Below are positions 17,976 to 27,374 of a stretch of DNA of 64,000 bases, one piece after another. The notes below the pieces were generated by a model. That model was given only the letters and a program-made list of their open reading frames with translations. It made no database searches and was not told the origin of the DNA. The position numbers and the translations under genes are program-made. The stretch lies in the NCBI GenBank assembly GCA_902488835.1, contig CABTXQ010000001.1, positions 21,117 to 85,116 on the forward strand. Direction: 5' to 3'. Source of the stretch: an uncultured Ileibacterium sp. (GTDB taxonomy: Bacteria > Bacillota > Clostridia > Peptostreptococcales > Anaerovoracaceae). Every line of letters begins with the position of its first letter. The first letter of the stretch is position 1.

Positions 17976-19193
17976 ATGAGCGAGAAAACGAAATACGAAT
18001 ATAATACAATAGAGGAAGCTCTTTCGGAGTTAAGAGCAGGAAGGATGATCTTGGTTACAGATGATCCTGATAGGGAAAACGAGGGGGATCTTATCTGTGC
18101 AGGAGAATTTGCAACCCCAGAGAACATGAACTTTATGGCTACTTATGGAAAGGGATTAATCTGTACACCGATGAGCATAGAGGTTGCAAAAAGGCTTGGA
18201 CTTCCCCCTATGGTATCTGAAAATACTGATAACCACCAGACGGCATTTACAGTGTCTATAGACCATATAGATACGACAACAGGAATATCAGCAGTTGAAA
18301 GATCATATACTATTATGAAGTGCATTGATAAAAATACCAAGCCGGAAGACCTAAGAAGACCGGGCCATGTATTCCCACTTATTGCAAAATATGGAGGGGT
18401 TCTTGTAAGGAACGGACATACTGAAGCAACAGTGGACCTTCTAAGACTTGCCGGACTTGAGCAATGCGGAGTATGCTGTGAAGTTATGGACGATGACGGA
18501 ACGATGATGAGAACACCGAAGCTATGGGAAATGGCAAAAAAATATAATCTAAAATTCATTACAGTAAAAGAACTCCAGGATTATTGCCGTACTCATGAAT
18601 CTCATGTTCTATGTGAGGCAGAATGTGATCTTCCAACAGAACACGGTGATTTCAAGGCATTTGGATATGTTAATGATATTACTGGAGAGCATCATGTGGC
18701 TCTTGTTAAAGGAGATATAGGTGATGGTGAAAATATACTTTGTAGAGTACACTCTGAATGCTTAACAGGAGATACTTTCGGCTCTTACCGATGTGATTGT
18801 GGACATCAGCTTCAAAAGTCAATGGAAATGGTGAATGAGGAAGGTCGCGGAATAGTGCTATATATGAGGCAAGAGGGTCGTGGAATTGGTCTTATAAACA
18901 AGCTAAAAGCATATGCACTTCAAGAGGACGGTATGGATACAGTTGATGCGAATATAGCATTAGGCTTTGCACCTGATCTTAGAGAATACTGGGTAGGTGC
19001 TCAGATATTAAAGGATCTTGGTGCAAAATCGTTAAGGCTTCTCACAAACAATCCTGATAAAATATATGGATTAGGAGATTTCGGCCTCGAAATTCTTGAA
19101 AGAGTTCCAATAGAAGTAAAGCCTCAAAGATATGACGAAAAATACCTGAGCACTAAGAAGACAAAAATGGGTCATCTTTTGGACCTTGTATAA
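17976..19193 (+). CDS. ribBA: Bifunctional 3,4-dihydroxy-2-butanone 4-phosphate synthase / GTP cyclohydrolase II
   Basis: This 405-residue fusion supplies both entry points of the pathway. The N-terminal RibB domain (about 1-200) has the acidic [11 protein letters not shown] substrate loop and the RPGHVFPL motif. The C-terminal RibA domain (about 205-405) has the zinc cysteines in [18 protein letters not shown] and the catalytic RQEGRGIGL. Both active sites look intact. GGAGGG is positioned before the ATG, 26 bases after ribE. Confidence 0.97.
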   Translation: MSEKTKYEYNTIEEALSELRAGRMILVTDDPDRENEGDLICAGEFATPENMNFMATYGKGLICTPMSIEVAKRLGLPPMVSENTDNHQTAFTVSIDHIDTTTGISAVERSYTIMKCIDKNTKPEDLRRPGHVFPLIAKYGGVLVRNGHTEATVDLLRLAGLEQCGVCCEVMDDDGTMMRTPKLWEMAKKYNLKFITVKELQDYCRTHESHVLCEAECDLPTEHGDFKAFGYVNDITGEHHVALVKGDIGDGENILCRVHSECLTGDTFGSYRCDCGHQLQKSMEMVNEEGRGIVLYMRQEGRGIGLINKLKAYALQEDGMDTVDANIALGFAPDLREYWVGAQILKDLGAKSLRLLTNNPDKIYGLGDFGLEILERVPIEVKPQRYDEKYLSTKKTKMGHLLDLV

Positions 19194-19217
19194 TTAAATG
19201 ATGATAAGGAGATAAAA

Positions 19218-19691
19218 ATGAAAAACATCAATTTGCTTGAAGGAAAATTAGTAGCACCAGATGGAATGAAGGTTGGAATAATAGCGACTAGGTTTAACGA
19301 GTTTATCGTTTCAAAGTTGCTTGATGGGGCCTTGGATGGCCTAATAAGGCATGGAGTATCTGAAGATAATATAACAGCAGTATGGGTTCCCGGCGCATTT
19401 GAGATACCTGCAGTAGCTAATAAGATGGCAAATTCAGGTAAGTATGATGCCATTATTTGCCTTGGAACAGTAATAAGAGGGCAGACGAGTCATTATGATC
19501 TTGTCTGCAACGAAGTTGCAAAGGGCATTGCACATGTATCTATAGGAACAGGTATTCCTACGCTATTCGGCATCGTAACAACAGAGAATATTGAGCAGGC
19601 AATATCACGTGCAGGAACAAAGGCTGGAAACAAGGGCTATGACTGTGCACTTTCAGCTGTTGAGATGGTCAATTTGAATAAACAGCTTTAA
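19218..19691 (+). CDS. ribH: 6,7-dimethyl-8-ribityllumazine synthase
   Basis: The 157-residue product condenses the RibD-derived pyrimidine with dihydroxybutanone phosphate. It shows the family motifs ATRFNEFIV near residue 24, WVPGAFEIP (about 56-64), [12 protein letters not shown] with the catalytic His (about 80-91) and the GIVTTEN block. It forms icosahedral or pentameric shells in relatives. It is last in the operon and is followed by an intrinsic terminator. Confidence 0.97.
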   Translation: MKNINLLEGKLVAPDGMKVGIIATRFNEFIVSKLLDGALDGLIRHGVSEDNITAVWVPGAFEIPAVANKMANSGKYDAIICLGTVIRGQTSHYDLVCNEVAKGIAHVSIGTGIPTLFGIVTTENIEQAISRAGTKAGNKGYDCALSAVEMVNLNKQL

Positions 19692-19728
19692 ATTTTTTAT
19701 AAAAAAGCAATATATTTATATATCTCTT

Positions 19729-19765
19729 AAATCCGTTGCAAAATGCAGCGGATTTAATTGTTTTA
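19729..19765 (+). terminator. Intrinsic terminator of the rib operon
   Basis: A 12-bp stem (19729-19740 with 19744-19755, one G-U pair) and a 3-nt loop. A moderate T-rich run ends near 19765. Confidence 0.75.
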
Positions 19766-19800
19766 TTAATATATATAGATGTTTTATGTTATAATAAAAC
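19766..19800 (+). promoter_or_regulatory. Possible plsX promoter with overlapping inverted repeat
   Basis: A TATAAT (19790-19795) is preceded at 18 bp by a weak TTAATA (19766-19771). GTTTTAT (19781-19787) and ATAAAAC (19794-19800) form an inverted repeat across the -10 box. This is not the known FapR site. Evidence is thin. Confidence 0.35.
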
Positions 19801-19860
19801 ACCTATAATATGATTGATAAGAATATTATTTTCATAATATTTTAAGGGAGAATATATATA

Positions 19861-20883
19861 ATGAGACTTTTAATTGATGGAATGGGCGGAGATAATGCTC
19901 CTGCTGATATTGTTAAAGGTGCGGTAAAAGCTGCAAAAGAAATCGATGACACAGTACTTATAATAGGAAAAGAGGAGATGATTTCTGAATGCCTTTATAA
20001 AGAAGGCTGGAAGGGAGATAATATCCAGATTGTAGATGCTTCTGAAATAATTGAAAATGATGAGTCTCCTGCAATGGCAGTTAGGAAGAAAAAAGATTCA
20101 AGCATATCAAAGGGTATGAGGCTATTAAAAGAAGGTGAAGTAGATTGCTTTATATCAGGAGGAAGTACAGGTGCATTATTATCTTCCGGACTTTTCACGC
20201 TTGGAAGGATTAAGGGGATTAAGAGACCTGCAATAGCAACATTTTTCCCAAGAATAAATAGTGACCTGCCTCTTCTATTGATTGACTGTGGAGCAAATGT
20301 AGAGGCTAAGCCTGAGTATGTTAAACAGAATGGTATTATGGGAAGTATTTATTTTGAAAGGGTTCTTGGAATTAAAAATCCTAAAGTAGGACTACTCAAT
20401 GTAGGTGTTGAAGAAGGGAAAGGTGATGAACTTCATAAAGAAGCATTTAAACTCCTTAAGGCTTCAGATATCAACTTTACTGGAAATATCGAGGGACGAG
20501 ATGTAATATTTGGAAATTGCGATGTGGTTGCAACAGATGGATTTTCGGGGAATATATTTCTGAAGTCGTCAGAAGGAACGGCTTTAGCAATTCTAAAGAG
20601 TGTTAAGGATAAGTTAAGTGAGAGTCGTATAGCCAAGATTGGTGCTGGCATGATGTACTCTAAATTAAAGAGTCTAAAAAAAGAGTTTAATTATAAAGAG
20701 GCTGGAGGTGCACCGATTTTAGGACTTAAGGGACCGGTATTAAAAATCCATGGAAGCTCAGATGACTATGTTGTATACAATGCCTTAATTAAGGCACGAG
20801 AATATGTAAAGGCTGATGTTACCGATGAAATAGAAAGGGCGATTGAAGATTTCTCTAATGAGGTGGTAATGGATGGAGAGTAG
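19861..20883 (+). CDS. plsX: Phosphate acyltransferase PlsX
   Basis: This 340-residue enzyme makes acyl-phosphate from acyl-ACP, the donor used by PlsY. Family marks are LIDGMGGDNAP at the N-terminus, the SGGSTGALLSSGLFTLGRIKG region, and DGFSGNIFLKSSEG followed by GGAPILGLKGPVLKIHGSS. It is soluble and acts at the inner membrane face. Its 3' end overlaps rnc by 11 bases. The acpP gene usually between plsX and rnc in Firmicutes is absent here. The partner plsY lies about 6.5 kb downstream as part of an unusual fusion. Confidence 0.97.
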   Translation: MRLLIDGMGGDNAPADIVKGAVKAAKEIDDTVLIIGKEEMISECLYKEGWKGDNIQIVDASEIIENDESPAMAVRKKKDSSISKGMRLLKEGEVDCFISGGSTGALLSSGLFTLGRIKGIKRPAIATFFPRINSDLPLLLIDCGANVEAKPEYVKQNGIMGSIYFERVLGIKNPKVGLLNVGVEEGKGDELHKEAFKLLKASDINFTGNIEGRDVIFGNCDVVATDGFSGNIFLKSSEGTALAILKSVKDKLSESRIAKIGAGMMYSKLKSLKKEFNYKEAGGAPILGLKGPVLKIHGSSDDYVVYNALIKAREYVKADVTDEIERAIEDFSNEVVMDGE

Positions 20884-21574
20884 AAGTTATTCGACACTTC
20901 AACAGAGAATAGGATATAAATTCAATGATTTAACTCTTTTGAAAAATGCTTTGACACACAGTTCATACGCTAATGAAGCAGGCCTTCCCTTCAACAAGAA
21001 CAATGAAAGGCTCGAATTTATAGGAGATGCATACCTTGATGCATTTATAGGCATAACATTATTCTCACTCATGCCAAATGTTAAAGAGGGGATTCTTTCA
21101 AAGAGAAGATCTGAGATAGTGTGCGAAAAATCTTTAGCACAGATTTCCTCTGAGATTGGACTGGGGGAATATATATTCCTTGGAAACGGCGAAGAAATTG
21201 ATGGAGGAAGACTAAAGCCATCTATTTTAGCAGATACTCTTGAAGCAATAATAGGTGCAATTGTACTTGACGGCGGAAGTAATGAAGCGAAAAGGGTTGT
21301 GCTTGATTTATTTAATCATAGCATCACTTTATCAGTACAAGGGAGACTCAATCAGGATTACAAATCTATGCTTCAGGAAAAATTGCAGGATAAGTATAAG
21401 AATATAAAAATTGAATACAAAGAAATTTCAGAAAAAGGACCAGATCATGCAAAGGAATTTATGATTGCAGTATATGCAAACGATAAAAAACTTGGAACAG
21501 GTATAGGAAGCAGCAAAAAGGAAGCTGAACAAAATGCAGCAGGAAATGTCCTCAAGGGTAAAGGACTTCGATAA
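20873..21574 (+). CDS. rnc: Ribonuclease III
   Basis: The 233-residue protein has the catalytic signature ERLEFIGDAYLDA (about 44-56) and the second acidic cluster ADTLEAIIGAI (about 122-132) of the RNase III domain. A C-terminal double-stranded-RNA-binding domain follows (about 160-233; GIGSSKKEAEQNAAGNVL). It cleaves double-stranded RNA in rRNA maturation. The start overlaps plsX, so translation is probably coupled; it leads into smc. Confidence 0.97.
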   Translation: MESRSYSTLQQRIGYKFNDLTLLKNALTHSSYANEAGLPFNKNNERLEFIGDAYLDAFIGITLFSLMPNVKEGILSKRRSEIVCEKSLAQISSEIGLGEYIFLGNGEEIDGGRLKPSILADTLEAIIGAIVLDGGSNEAKRVVLDLFNHSITLSVQGRLNQDYKSMLQEKLQDKYKNIKIEYKEISEKGPDHAKEFMIAVYANDKKLGTGIGSSKKEAEQNAAGNVLKGKGLR

Positions 21575-21595
21575 ATTTATGATAGAGGTATAAAA

Positions 21596-24500
21596 TTGCT
21601 TTTTAAAAAAATATATATGCACGGATTCAAATCTTTTGCAGATCCTGTGACTATAGAATTAGATAATGGAATAACATGCGTTGTCGGTCCAAATGGTGCC
21701 GGTAAGAGCAATATTTCGGATGCCTTGAGATGGGTCCTTGGTGAACAGAGCCCAAAACAGCTCAGAGGCGGTAAGATGGAAGAAGTTATTTTTGCCGGAA
21801 CTAAGACTAGAAAACCTAAGGGCATGGCAGAAGTGACTCTTCTTATAGACAATAGCGATAAATCTCTACCTATAGAATATAATGAAGTTTCAGTTACAAG
21901 GAGAATGTTTCGTTCAGGAGAAAATGAATACATAATTAATGGTAATCAATGTAGATTAAGGGATATCCGAGAACTTTTTATGGATACGGGTATAGGAGTA
22001 GAAGGATATTCTATTATCGGACAGGGTAAAATTGCAGATCTTATTAGCACAAAACCTGAAAATAGACGTGAGATATTTGAAGAGTCTGCAGGGGTTGTCA
22101 TGTATAAGACGAGAAAAGCTTCTGCTGAGAAGAAGATAAAGACTGCAAATGATAATCTTGATAGGGTAAGAGATATTATAGCTGAAATTGAAGGGAGAAT
22201 CGACGATCTTAGAGAGGACTCAAGTAAGGCGAAAGAATATATCGAATTAAGAGATAGGTATAAGTATCTTTCAGTCAATATAATCATACATAATATACAA
22301 GGAATCGATAAGAATCTTATAATTTATTCGGATGATTTAAAAAGCATGAAAGAATCCCTAAATTCTTTTGCCGATAGTCTTAATAAATTGGAAAATGAGC
22401 TTGAAGAATTAAGGATAAGGGAAGATGAGTTAAATGATGTAATAGAGGAATCAAATACTTTACTGATAGAAAAAATAAATGAATTAAACCGGATAAGTAA
22501 CAGAGGTCAGCTTAACAGTGCAAGACTTGTTCAACTTGATAAAGATATAAGCAGGTTAAATAATAATATTGAATATAATAAGAATAAACTTTTAGTTGAA
22601 AATGAAAAATTTATTGAGCTTGAAACGCTTGAAAAAGATATTGATATTGAACTTTCAAAAGATAAGGAGAATATTGAGAAAACACTATCAATAATTAACG
22701 ATAGAAAAACAAAGCTCAAACTCATAGAAAATGAAATTGAAAGCAATAAGAATGAATTAATAGATTTAAACAGCGAGTCTATAAGAAAAAAAGCAGAAAT
22801 TGGTGTACTTTCAAATTATTTAACAACTCTTTTGAATAGAAAAGATGAAATAGTTAATGAACATAAGACAAAGGATGAAAGTTTTACCAGAAATAAATTA
22901 GAGCTTGAAAAAATCAATCTTGAAATAGAATCAAAAGTAAAAAATATAAAAGAAGTTGAATCACTTATAGATAAATATAATAATGAAATTAATACTCTTG
23001 AATCAAATAGCAAGGAGTTAAACGATAGGATACAAGACAATTCAAAAAAAAGGACAATAAAAGAATCAAGAAAGACCACTTTAATTGAACTCGAAAACAG
23101 ATATGACGGATATAATAATTCAGTAAGATCACTTATGAACAGAAAGATAAATGGATTAATAGGAACGGTATCTGATTTAATTTCTGTCCCAAATGGATAT
23201 GAAAATGCTATCGAAACTGTACTCGGTAATCAAATGCAGAATATAGTTTGTGAAAACGATAAATCGGCAAAAGAAGCTGTAATTTGGCTGAAATCTTCAG
23301 GTAATGGAAGAGCAACATTTCTTCCTCTTAAGTCAATCAAAGGAAAAAAGATTTCTCCTGATATAGACACTGTAAATTCTGCAGGTTATCTTGGAATTGC
23401 TTCTGATATAGTTAAAAGTGAATCTAAATATCATAATATACTGAATTACCTTCTCGGAAGAATAATCGTAGTAGATACGATGGATAATGCAATAAAAATA
23501 TCAAAAAAGAATACAGGATCAAACCGGATTGTAACACTCGATGGAGAAGTTGTAAATGCAAGTGGTGCCATAACAGGCGGAAAATACAGACATAAGACGT
23601 CAAATATACTTGCAAGGAAAAAAGAAATCGATGTTCTTGAACATGAAATAAACAATCTAATAATAGAAGAAAAATTATTGATTAACAAAAAATCAAATAA
23701 TGATAAGGATATCTCTATTGCTAATGATAAGAAAAAGGGCATCTATGATGAACTAAAAAAGTTTGAGATAGAGCATAATATTCTTATGAGCGACTATAAT
23801 CATATTAATGAAAGAGTCAACAGTGCTAAGGAAAAAGAAGATAGATATGAAAGGGATGTAAATAATATAAAAAAAGATATTGAAAGCACAAAAACTCTCA
23901 TTGAAAAATATAAACAAGAGATATCTGAGTCTGAAGAATTTTCGATAAAATTAAATAAAAACACTTCAAACCTTATTGATCAGGGAGAAAATTATAAAGA
24001 TTTGTTAAATGAAGATAATGAGGAACTCATAGTAAATCGCCTTTCATTAAAGAAAAATGAAACTAAGAAACTTTCTAACAATGAACTTATCGAGCAAATT
24101 AGGGATAATATCACGGATTATAAAGATTTGATTGAATCAACTCAGTCGGAACTAGAATCTTTTATAAATGAAAAAAATGTATTGTCAGGTAATAGCGAAA
24201 GCTCAGATGAAATAATAAATGAACTAAAGACCGAAAAAGAAGAACTTGAGAAGAAGATAGAATCAAGTTCAAGAGAATTGGAAGATAATAAAAATCAATA
24301 CAAAAACAATATAAAATCACAAAAAGAGATAAATAATGAAATAAGTCATTTGCAGGATGATATACACAAAAATGAATTAAAAATTACAAAGAATGAAACT
24401 GTTATAGAGTCGCTAAAAGACAAATTGTGGGATGAGTTTGAAACCTCATATGCTGAAGCATTTGATATTAAGGAAGAAGACCTTAAAATAACTTCGGCTA

Positions 24501-25141
24501 ATAAAGAAGTTAAAGAAATTAAAATAAAAATTGCAGAACTTGGAGAAGTAAATATAGGTTCAATTTCAGAGTATGAAAAGGTCAAAAAGAGATATGAGTT
24601 TATGATTTCTCAGGAATCAGACATCAAGGATGCTATAACTGAACTAACAGGAATCATAAATAGCATGGAAAGAACTATTAAAATCAAATTTAATGAAAAC
24701 TTCAAAAAAGTCGCAATTAATTTTGAGGAGATGTTCAAAGTCCTTTTTGGTGGCGGTTATGCAGAACTTAGACTCGAGGATGACTCAAATCCACTTGAAT
24801 CAGGAATAGAAATAATTGCACAACCACCAGGCAAAAAGCTTAGAAATATTAATTTGATGTCAGGGGGAGAAAAAACGCTGATTGGGGTTGCACTTATGTT
24901 TGCCGTATTAAAAGCGAAACCTACACCTTTCTGTATACTGGACGAGGTTGAAGCTGCCCTTGATGAATCAAATATTGAAAAGTTTGGAAATTGTTTGAAA
25001 AGTTTTGATGACATACAGTTTGCAATCATAACACATCAAAAGAAAACGATGGAGCATGCAGATGTCCTATATGGTGTGACTATGCCTGAACATGGAATAT
25101 CAAAACTTATATCATTAAAACTTTCAGAAAGGGAAAATTAA
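21596..25141 (+). CDS. smc: Chromosome segregation protein SMC
   Basis: This 1181-residue ATPase has a Walker A motif GPNGAGKSN near residues 32-40. Long coiled coils (about 170-500 and 680-1000) flank a hinge domain (about 510-640; NGLIGTVSDLI, ASGAITGGKYRH). The ABC signature LMSGGEKTLIGVALMF and Walker B CILDEVEAALDESN sit near the C-terminus. SMC condenses and resolves sister chromosomes with ScpA and ScpB, which are not in this window. It begins with TTG (MLFKKIYMHGFKSFAD); TAGAGG is 5-10 bases upstream and the next ATG is too far into the domain. Confidence 0.98.
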   Translation: MLFKKIYMHGFKSFADPVTIELDNGITCVVGPNGAGKSNISDALRWVLGEQSPKQLRGGKMEEVIFAGTKTRKPKGMAEVTLLIDNSDKSLPIEYNEVSVTRRMFRSGENEYIINGNQCRLRDIRELFMDTGIGVEGYSIIGQGKIADLISTKPENRREIFEESAGVVMYKTRKASAEKKIKTANDNLDRVRDIIAEIEGRIDDLREDSSKAKEYIELRDRYKYLSVNIIIHNIQGIDKNLIIYSDDLKSMKESLNSFADSLNKLENELEELRIREDELNDVIEESNTLLIEKINELNRISNRGQLNSARLVQLDKDISRLNNNIEYNKNKLLVENEKFIELETLEKDIDIELSKDKENIEKTLSIINDRKTKLKLIENEIESNKNELIDLNSESIRKKAEIGVLSNYLTTLLNRKDEIVNEHKTKDESFTRNKLELEKINLEIESKVKNIKEVESLIDKYNNEINTLESNSKELNDRIQDNSKKRTIKESRKTTLIELENRYDGYNNSVRSLMNRKINGLIGTVSDLISVPNGYENAIETVLGNQMQNIVCENDKSAKEAVIWLKSSGNGRATFLPLKSIKGKKISPDIDTVNSAGYLGIASDIVKSESKYHNILNYLLGRIIVVDTMDNAIKISKKNTGSNRIVTLDGEVVNASGAITGGKYRHKTSNILARKKEIDVLEHEINNLIIEEKLLINKKSNNDKDISIANDKKKGIYDELKKFEIEHNILMSDYNHINERVNSAKEKEDRYERDVNNIKKDIESTKTLIEKYKQEISESEEFSIKLNKNTSNLIDQGENYKDLLNEDNEELIVNRLSLKKNETKKLSNNELIEQIRDNITDYKDLIESTQSELESFINEKNVLSGNSESSDEIINELKTEKEELEKKIESSSRELEDNKNQYKNNIKSQKEINNEISHLQDDIHKNELKITKNETVIESLKDKLWDEFETSYAEAFDIKEEDLKITSANKEVKEIKIKIAELGEVNIGSISEYEKVKKRYEFMISQESDIKDAITELTGIINSMERTIKIKFNENFKKVAINFEEMFKVLFGGGYAELRLEDDSNPLESGIEIIAQPPGKKLRNINLMSGGEKTLIGVALMFAVLKAKPTPFCILDEVEAALDESNIEKFGNCLKSFDDIQFAIITHQKKTMEHADVLYGVTMPEHGISKLISLKLSEREN

Positions 25142-25154
25142 CAATAGATTAAAA

Positions 25155-26051
25155 ATGAGTATTTTTAAGGAAAAAGGAACGCTAAAGAAAATTGGAGAGA
25201 GGCTAACAGATATTCTGATTAATAATCCTAAGATCGATGAAGACCTTATGGATGATATCGAAGAAGCTCTTGTTATATCAGACATAAATCTAAGCACAGC
25301 TGAAAAGATCATGGAAATGCTTAGGAAAGAAATTAAAGATAAATATATCAAGGATGCTGATTCGGTAAAAAAAGCATTGACAGAAATTATAACAGGTCTT
25401 ATTGATAAGAAAGAGAGACAAAAACTTAGTGAAGATTATCCGTTGGTAATACTTGTAGTAGGAGTGAATGGCGGTGGAAAGACTACATCTATTGCAAAAC
25501 TTGCAAAGATGCTAAAAGACCAAGGGAAAAGCGTTATACTTGCAGCAGCTGATACATATAGAGCTGCTGCAATTGAGCAACTTGTGCATTGGGGAGAAAA
25601 AATAGATGTAAGGGTAATAAAACATAAGGAAGGAACAGATCCATCTGCTGTAATATATGATGCAATTCAATCAGGAAAAGCCAGTAATATCGATGTGATT
25701 ATTTGTGATACGGCTGGAAGGCTTCAGAATAAGAAAAACCTTATGAATGAGCTTGACAAGATGAACCGTGTTATATTAAGAGAATATCCTGAGGCAGCAA
25801 GAGAAACACTGCTTGTTATAGATGCGACTATTGGTAAAAATGCCATTAACCAAGCTGAAAAATTTAATGAAGTTTCTTCACTTACTGGTATTATTATTAC
25901 TAAATTGGATGGTACTGCGAGAGGAGGAATTGCTATAACAATAGCAGATGAATATGATATTCCAATTAAGTTCGCAGGAGTAGGAGAAGGAATGGATGAT
26001 CTTATTGAATTCATTCCTAGAGAATTTGCCGGAGGGATTTTTGATGAGTAA
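25155..26051 (+). CDS. ftsY: Signal recognition particle receptor FtsY
   Basis: The 298-residue product contains only the N and G domains; the acidic A domain of enteric FtsY is absent, as in many Firmicutes. The G domain shows GVNGGGKTTSIAKLAK (P-loop), DTYRAAA, DTAGRLQNKKNLM and TKLDGTARGG. It docks the ribosome-SRP complex at the membrane. It follows smc directly, a conserved order, and its stop overlaps the der start by 8 bases. Note that ylxM and ffh, which often follow, are missing. Confidence 0.97.
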   Translation: MSIFKEKGTLKKIGERLTDILINNPKIDEDLMDDIEEALVISDINLSTAEKIMEMLRKEIKDKYIKDADSVKKALTEIITGLIDKKERQKLSEDYPLVILVVGVNGGGKTTSIAKLAKMLKDQGKSVILAAADTYRAAAIEQLVHWGEKIDVRVIKHKEGTDPSAVIYDAIQSGKASNIDVIICDTAGRLQNKKNLMNELDKMNRVILREYPEAARETLLVIDATIGKNAINQAEKFNEVSSLTGIIITKLDGTARGGIAITIADEYDIPIKFAGVGEGMDDLIEFIPREFAGGIFDE

Positions 26052-27372
26052 GCCAGTTGTTTCAATTATTGGAAGACCAAATGTCGGTAAATCTACTTTT
26101 TTTAATAAAATAATAGGAGAAAGAAGATCAATTGTTCTAAACACTCCAGGAGTAACAAGGGATAGAATTTATGCTGAAACTGAATGGAATGGAAAGAAGT
26201 TTGCAATAATAGATACAGGTGGAATTGAGCCTAATTCAGATGATCCGATTCTTTCACAAATGAGACAACAGGCTATAATGGCAATGGATATGTCGGATGT
26301 AATACTCTTCATGGTTGATGGAAAAGAAGGAGTAACAATTTCTGATTCTGAAGTTGCGACAATACTAAGAAGAACTGGTAAGCCGGTATTTTTGGTTGTA
26401 AATAAAGTTGACAGAATGAAATTCGATAAAGATATAGTAAATATTTATGATTTTTATGAACTTGGACTCGGAGATCCTATTCCTATTAGTTCTGTTAACA
26501 TGTTGAATTTCGGTGATCTATTAGATGAAATAGTTGATTCATTTCCTAATAATTCATATATCGATGAAGAAGATGACATAAAAATTGCAGTAATAGGAAA
26601 ACCTAATGTCGGGAAGTCATCATTCGTAAATGCAGTTACAAATGAATCAAGAGTAATAGTATCCGATGTAGCTGGCACAACAAGAGATTCTATTGACATG
26701 CCTTTTTCTTACGATGGAAAAAATTTTACATTGATCGATACAGCTGGGATAAGAAGAAAAAGCAAAGTTAACGAGGATGTTGAAAAATATAGTGTTGTCA
26801 GAGCAGTTGCAGCAATTGAAAGGTGTGACGTATGCGTACTAATGATAGATGCAGAATCAGGCATAACGGAACAGGATAAAAAAATTGCAGGGATAGCTCA
26901 TGAAGCCGGTAAGGGGCTTATGATAGTTGTAAACAAATGGGATTTAATAAAAAAGCAAACTAATACTATGAGGGACTATGAAAAAGAAATTAAAAGCGAA
27001 CTCCTATTTGCTTCATATGCACCTATAATCTTCATCTCAGTATTGAAAAAAAATAAGATTTATGATGTAATAAAAACCGCTGCAAAAATACAAAAAATAC
27101 GTTCTGAAAGGATTCCGACAGGACGATTAAATGCAGTAATTGAAGATGCAGTAATGATGAAACAGCCTCCATCAGATAAAGGAAAGAGACTTAAGATATA
27201 TTACGCATCTCAGATTGGTGTAAAACCACCACTTTTTTCATTTAATATAAACAAAAGAGAACTAATACATTTTTCATATATGAGATATTTGGAAAATAGA
27301 ATTAGAAAGGAATTTGATTTTGAAGGAACGTCATTAAAGTTCATCTTTAATGAAAAACGTGAGGGAAGATAG
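26044..27372 (+). CDS. der: Ribosome biogenesis GTPase Der (EngA)
   Basis: The protein has two tandem GTPase domains with P-loops GRPNVGKSTF (about 10-19) and GKPNVGKSSF (about 186-195), each with DTAG/DTGG switch motifs and NKxD (NKVD, NKWD). A C-terminal KH-like domain begins near residue 350. Der acts in 50S subunit assembly. ATG 26044 (MSKPVVSIIGRPN) is chosen over an upstream in-frame start because GGAGGG sits 8 bases before it and relatives begin there; this gives 442 residues. Confidence 0.97.
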   Translation: MSKPVVSIIGRPNVGKSTFFNKIIGERRSIVLNTPGVTRDRIYAETEWNGKKFAIIDTGGIEPNSDDPILSQMRQQAIMAMDMSDVILFMVDGKEGVTISDSEVATILRRTGKPVFLVVNKVDRMKFDKDIVNIYDFYELGLGDPIPISSVNMLNFGDLLDEIVDSFPNNSYIDEEDDIKIAVIGKPNVGKSSFVNAVTNESRVIVSDVAGTTRDSIDMPFSYDGKNFTLIDTAGIRRKSKVNEDVEKYSVVRAVAAIERCDVCVLMIDAESGITEQDKKIAGIAHEAGKGLMIVVNKWDLIKKQTNTMRDYEKEIKSELLFASYAPIIFISVLKKNKIYDVIKTAAKIQKIRSERIPTGRLNAVIEDAVMMKQPPSDKGKRLKIYYASQIGVKPPLFSFNINKRELIHFSYMRYLENRIRKEFDFEGTSLKFIFNEKREGR

Positions 27373-27374
27373 AT

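Noticed and set aside
18143..18559. Antisense frame in ribBA
   Set aside because: It has no RBS and is opposite the catalytic RibB domain.
19781..19800. Inverted repeat as a FapR operator before plsX
   Set aside because: The sequence does not resemble the known FapR consensus; it is listed only as an uncharacterised repeat.
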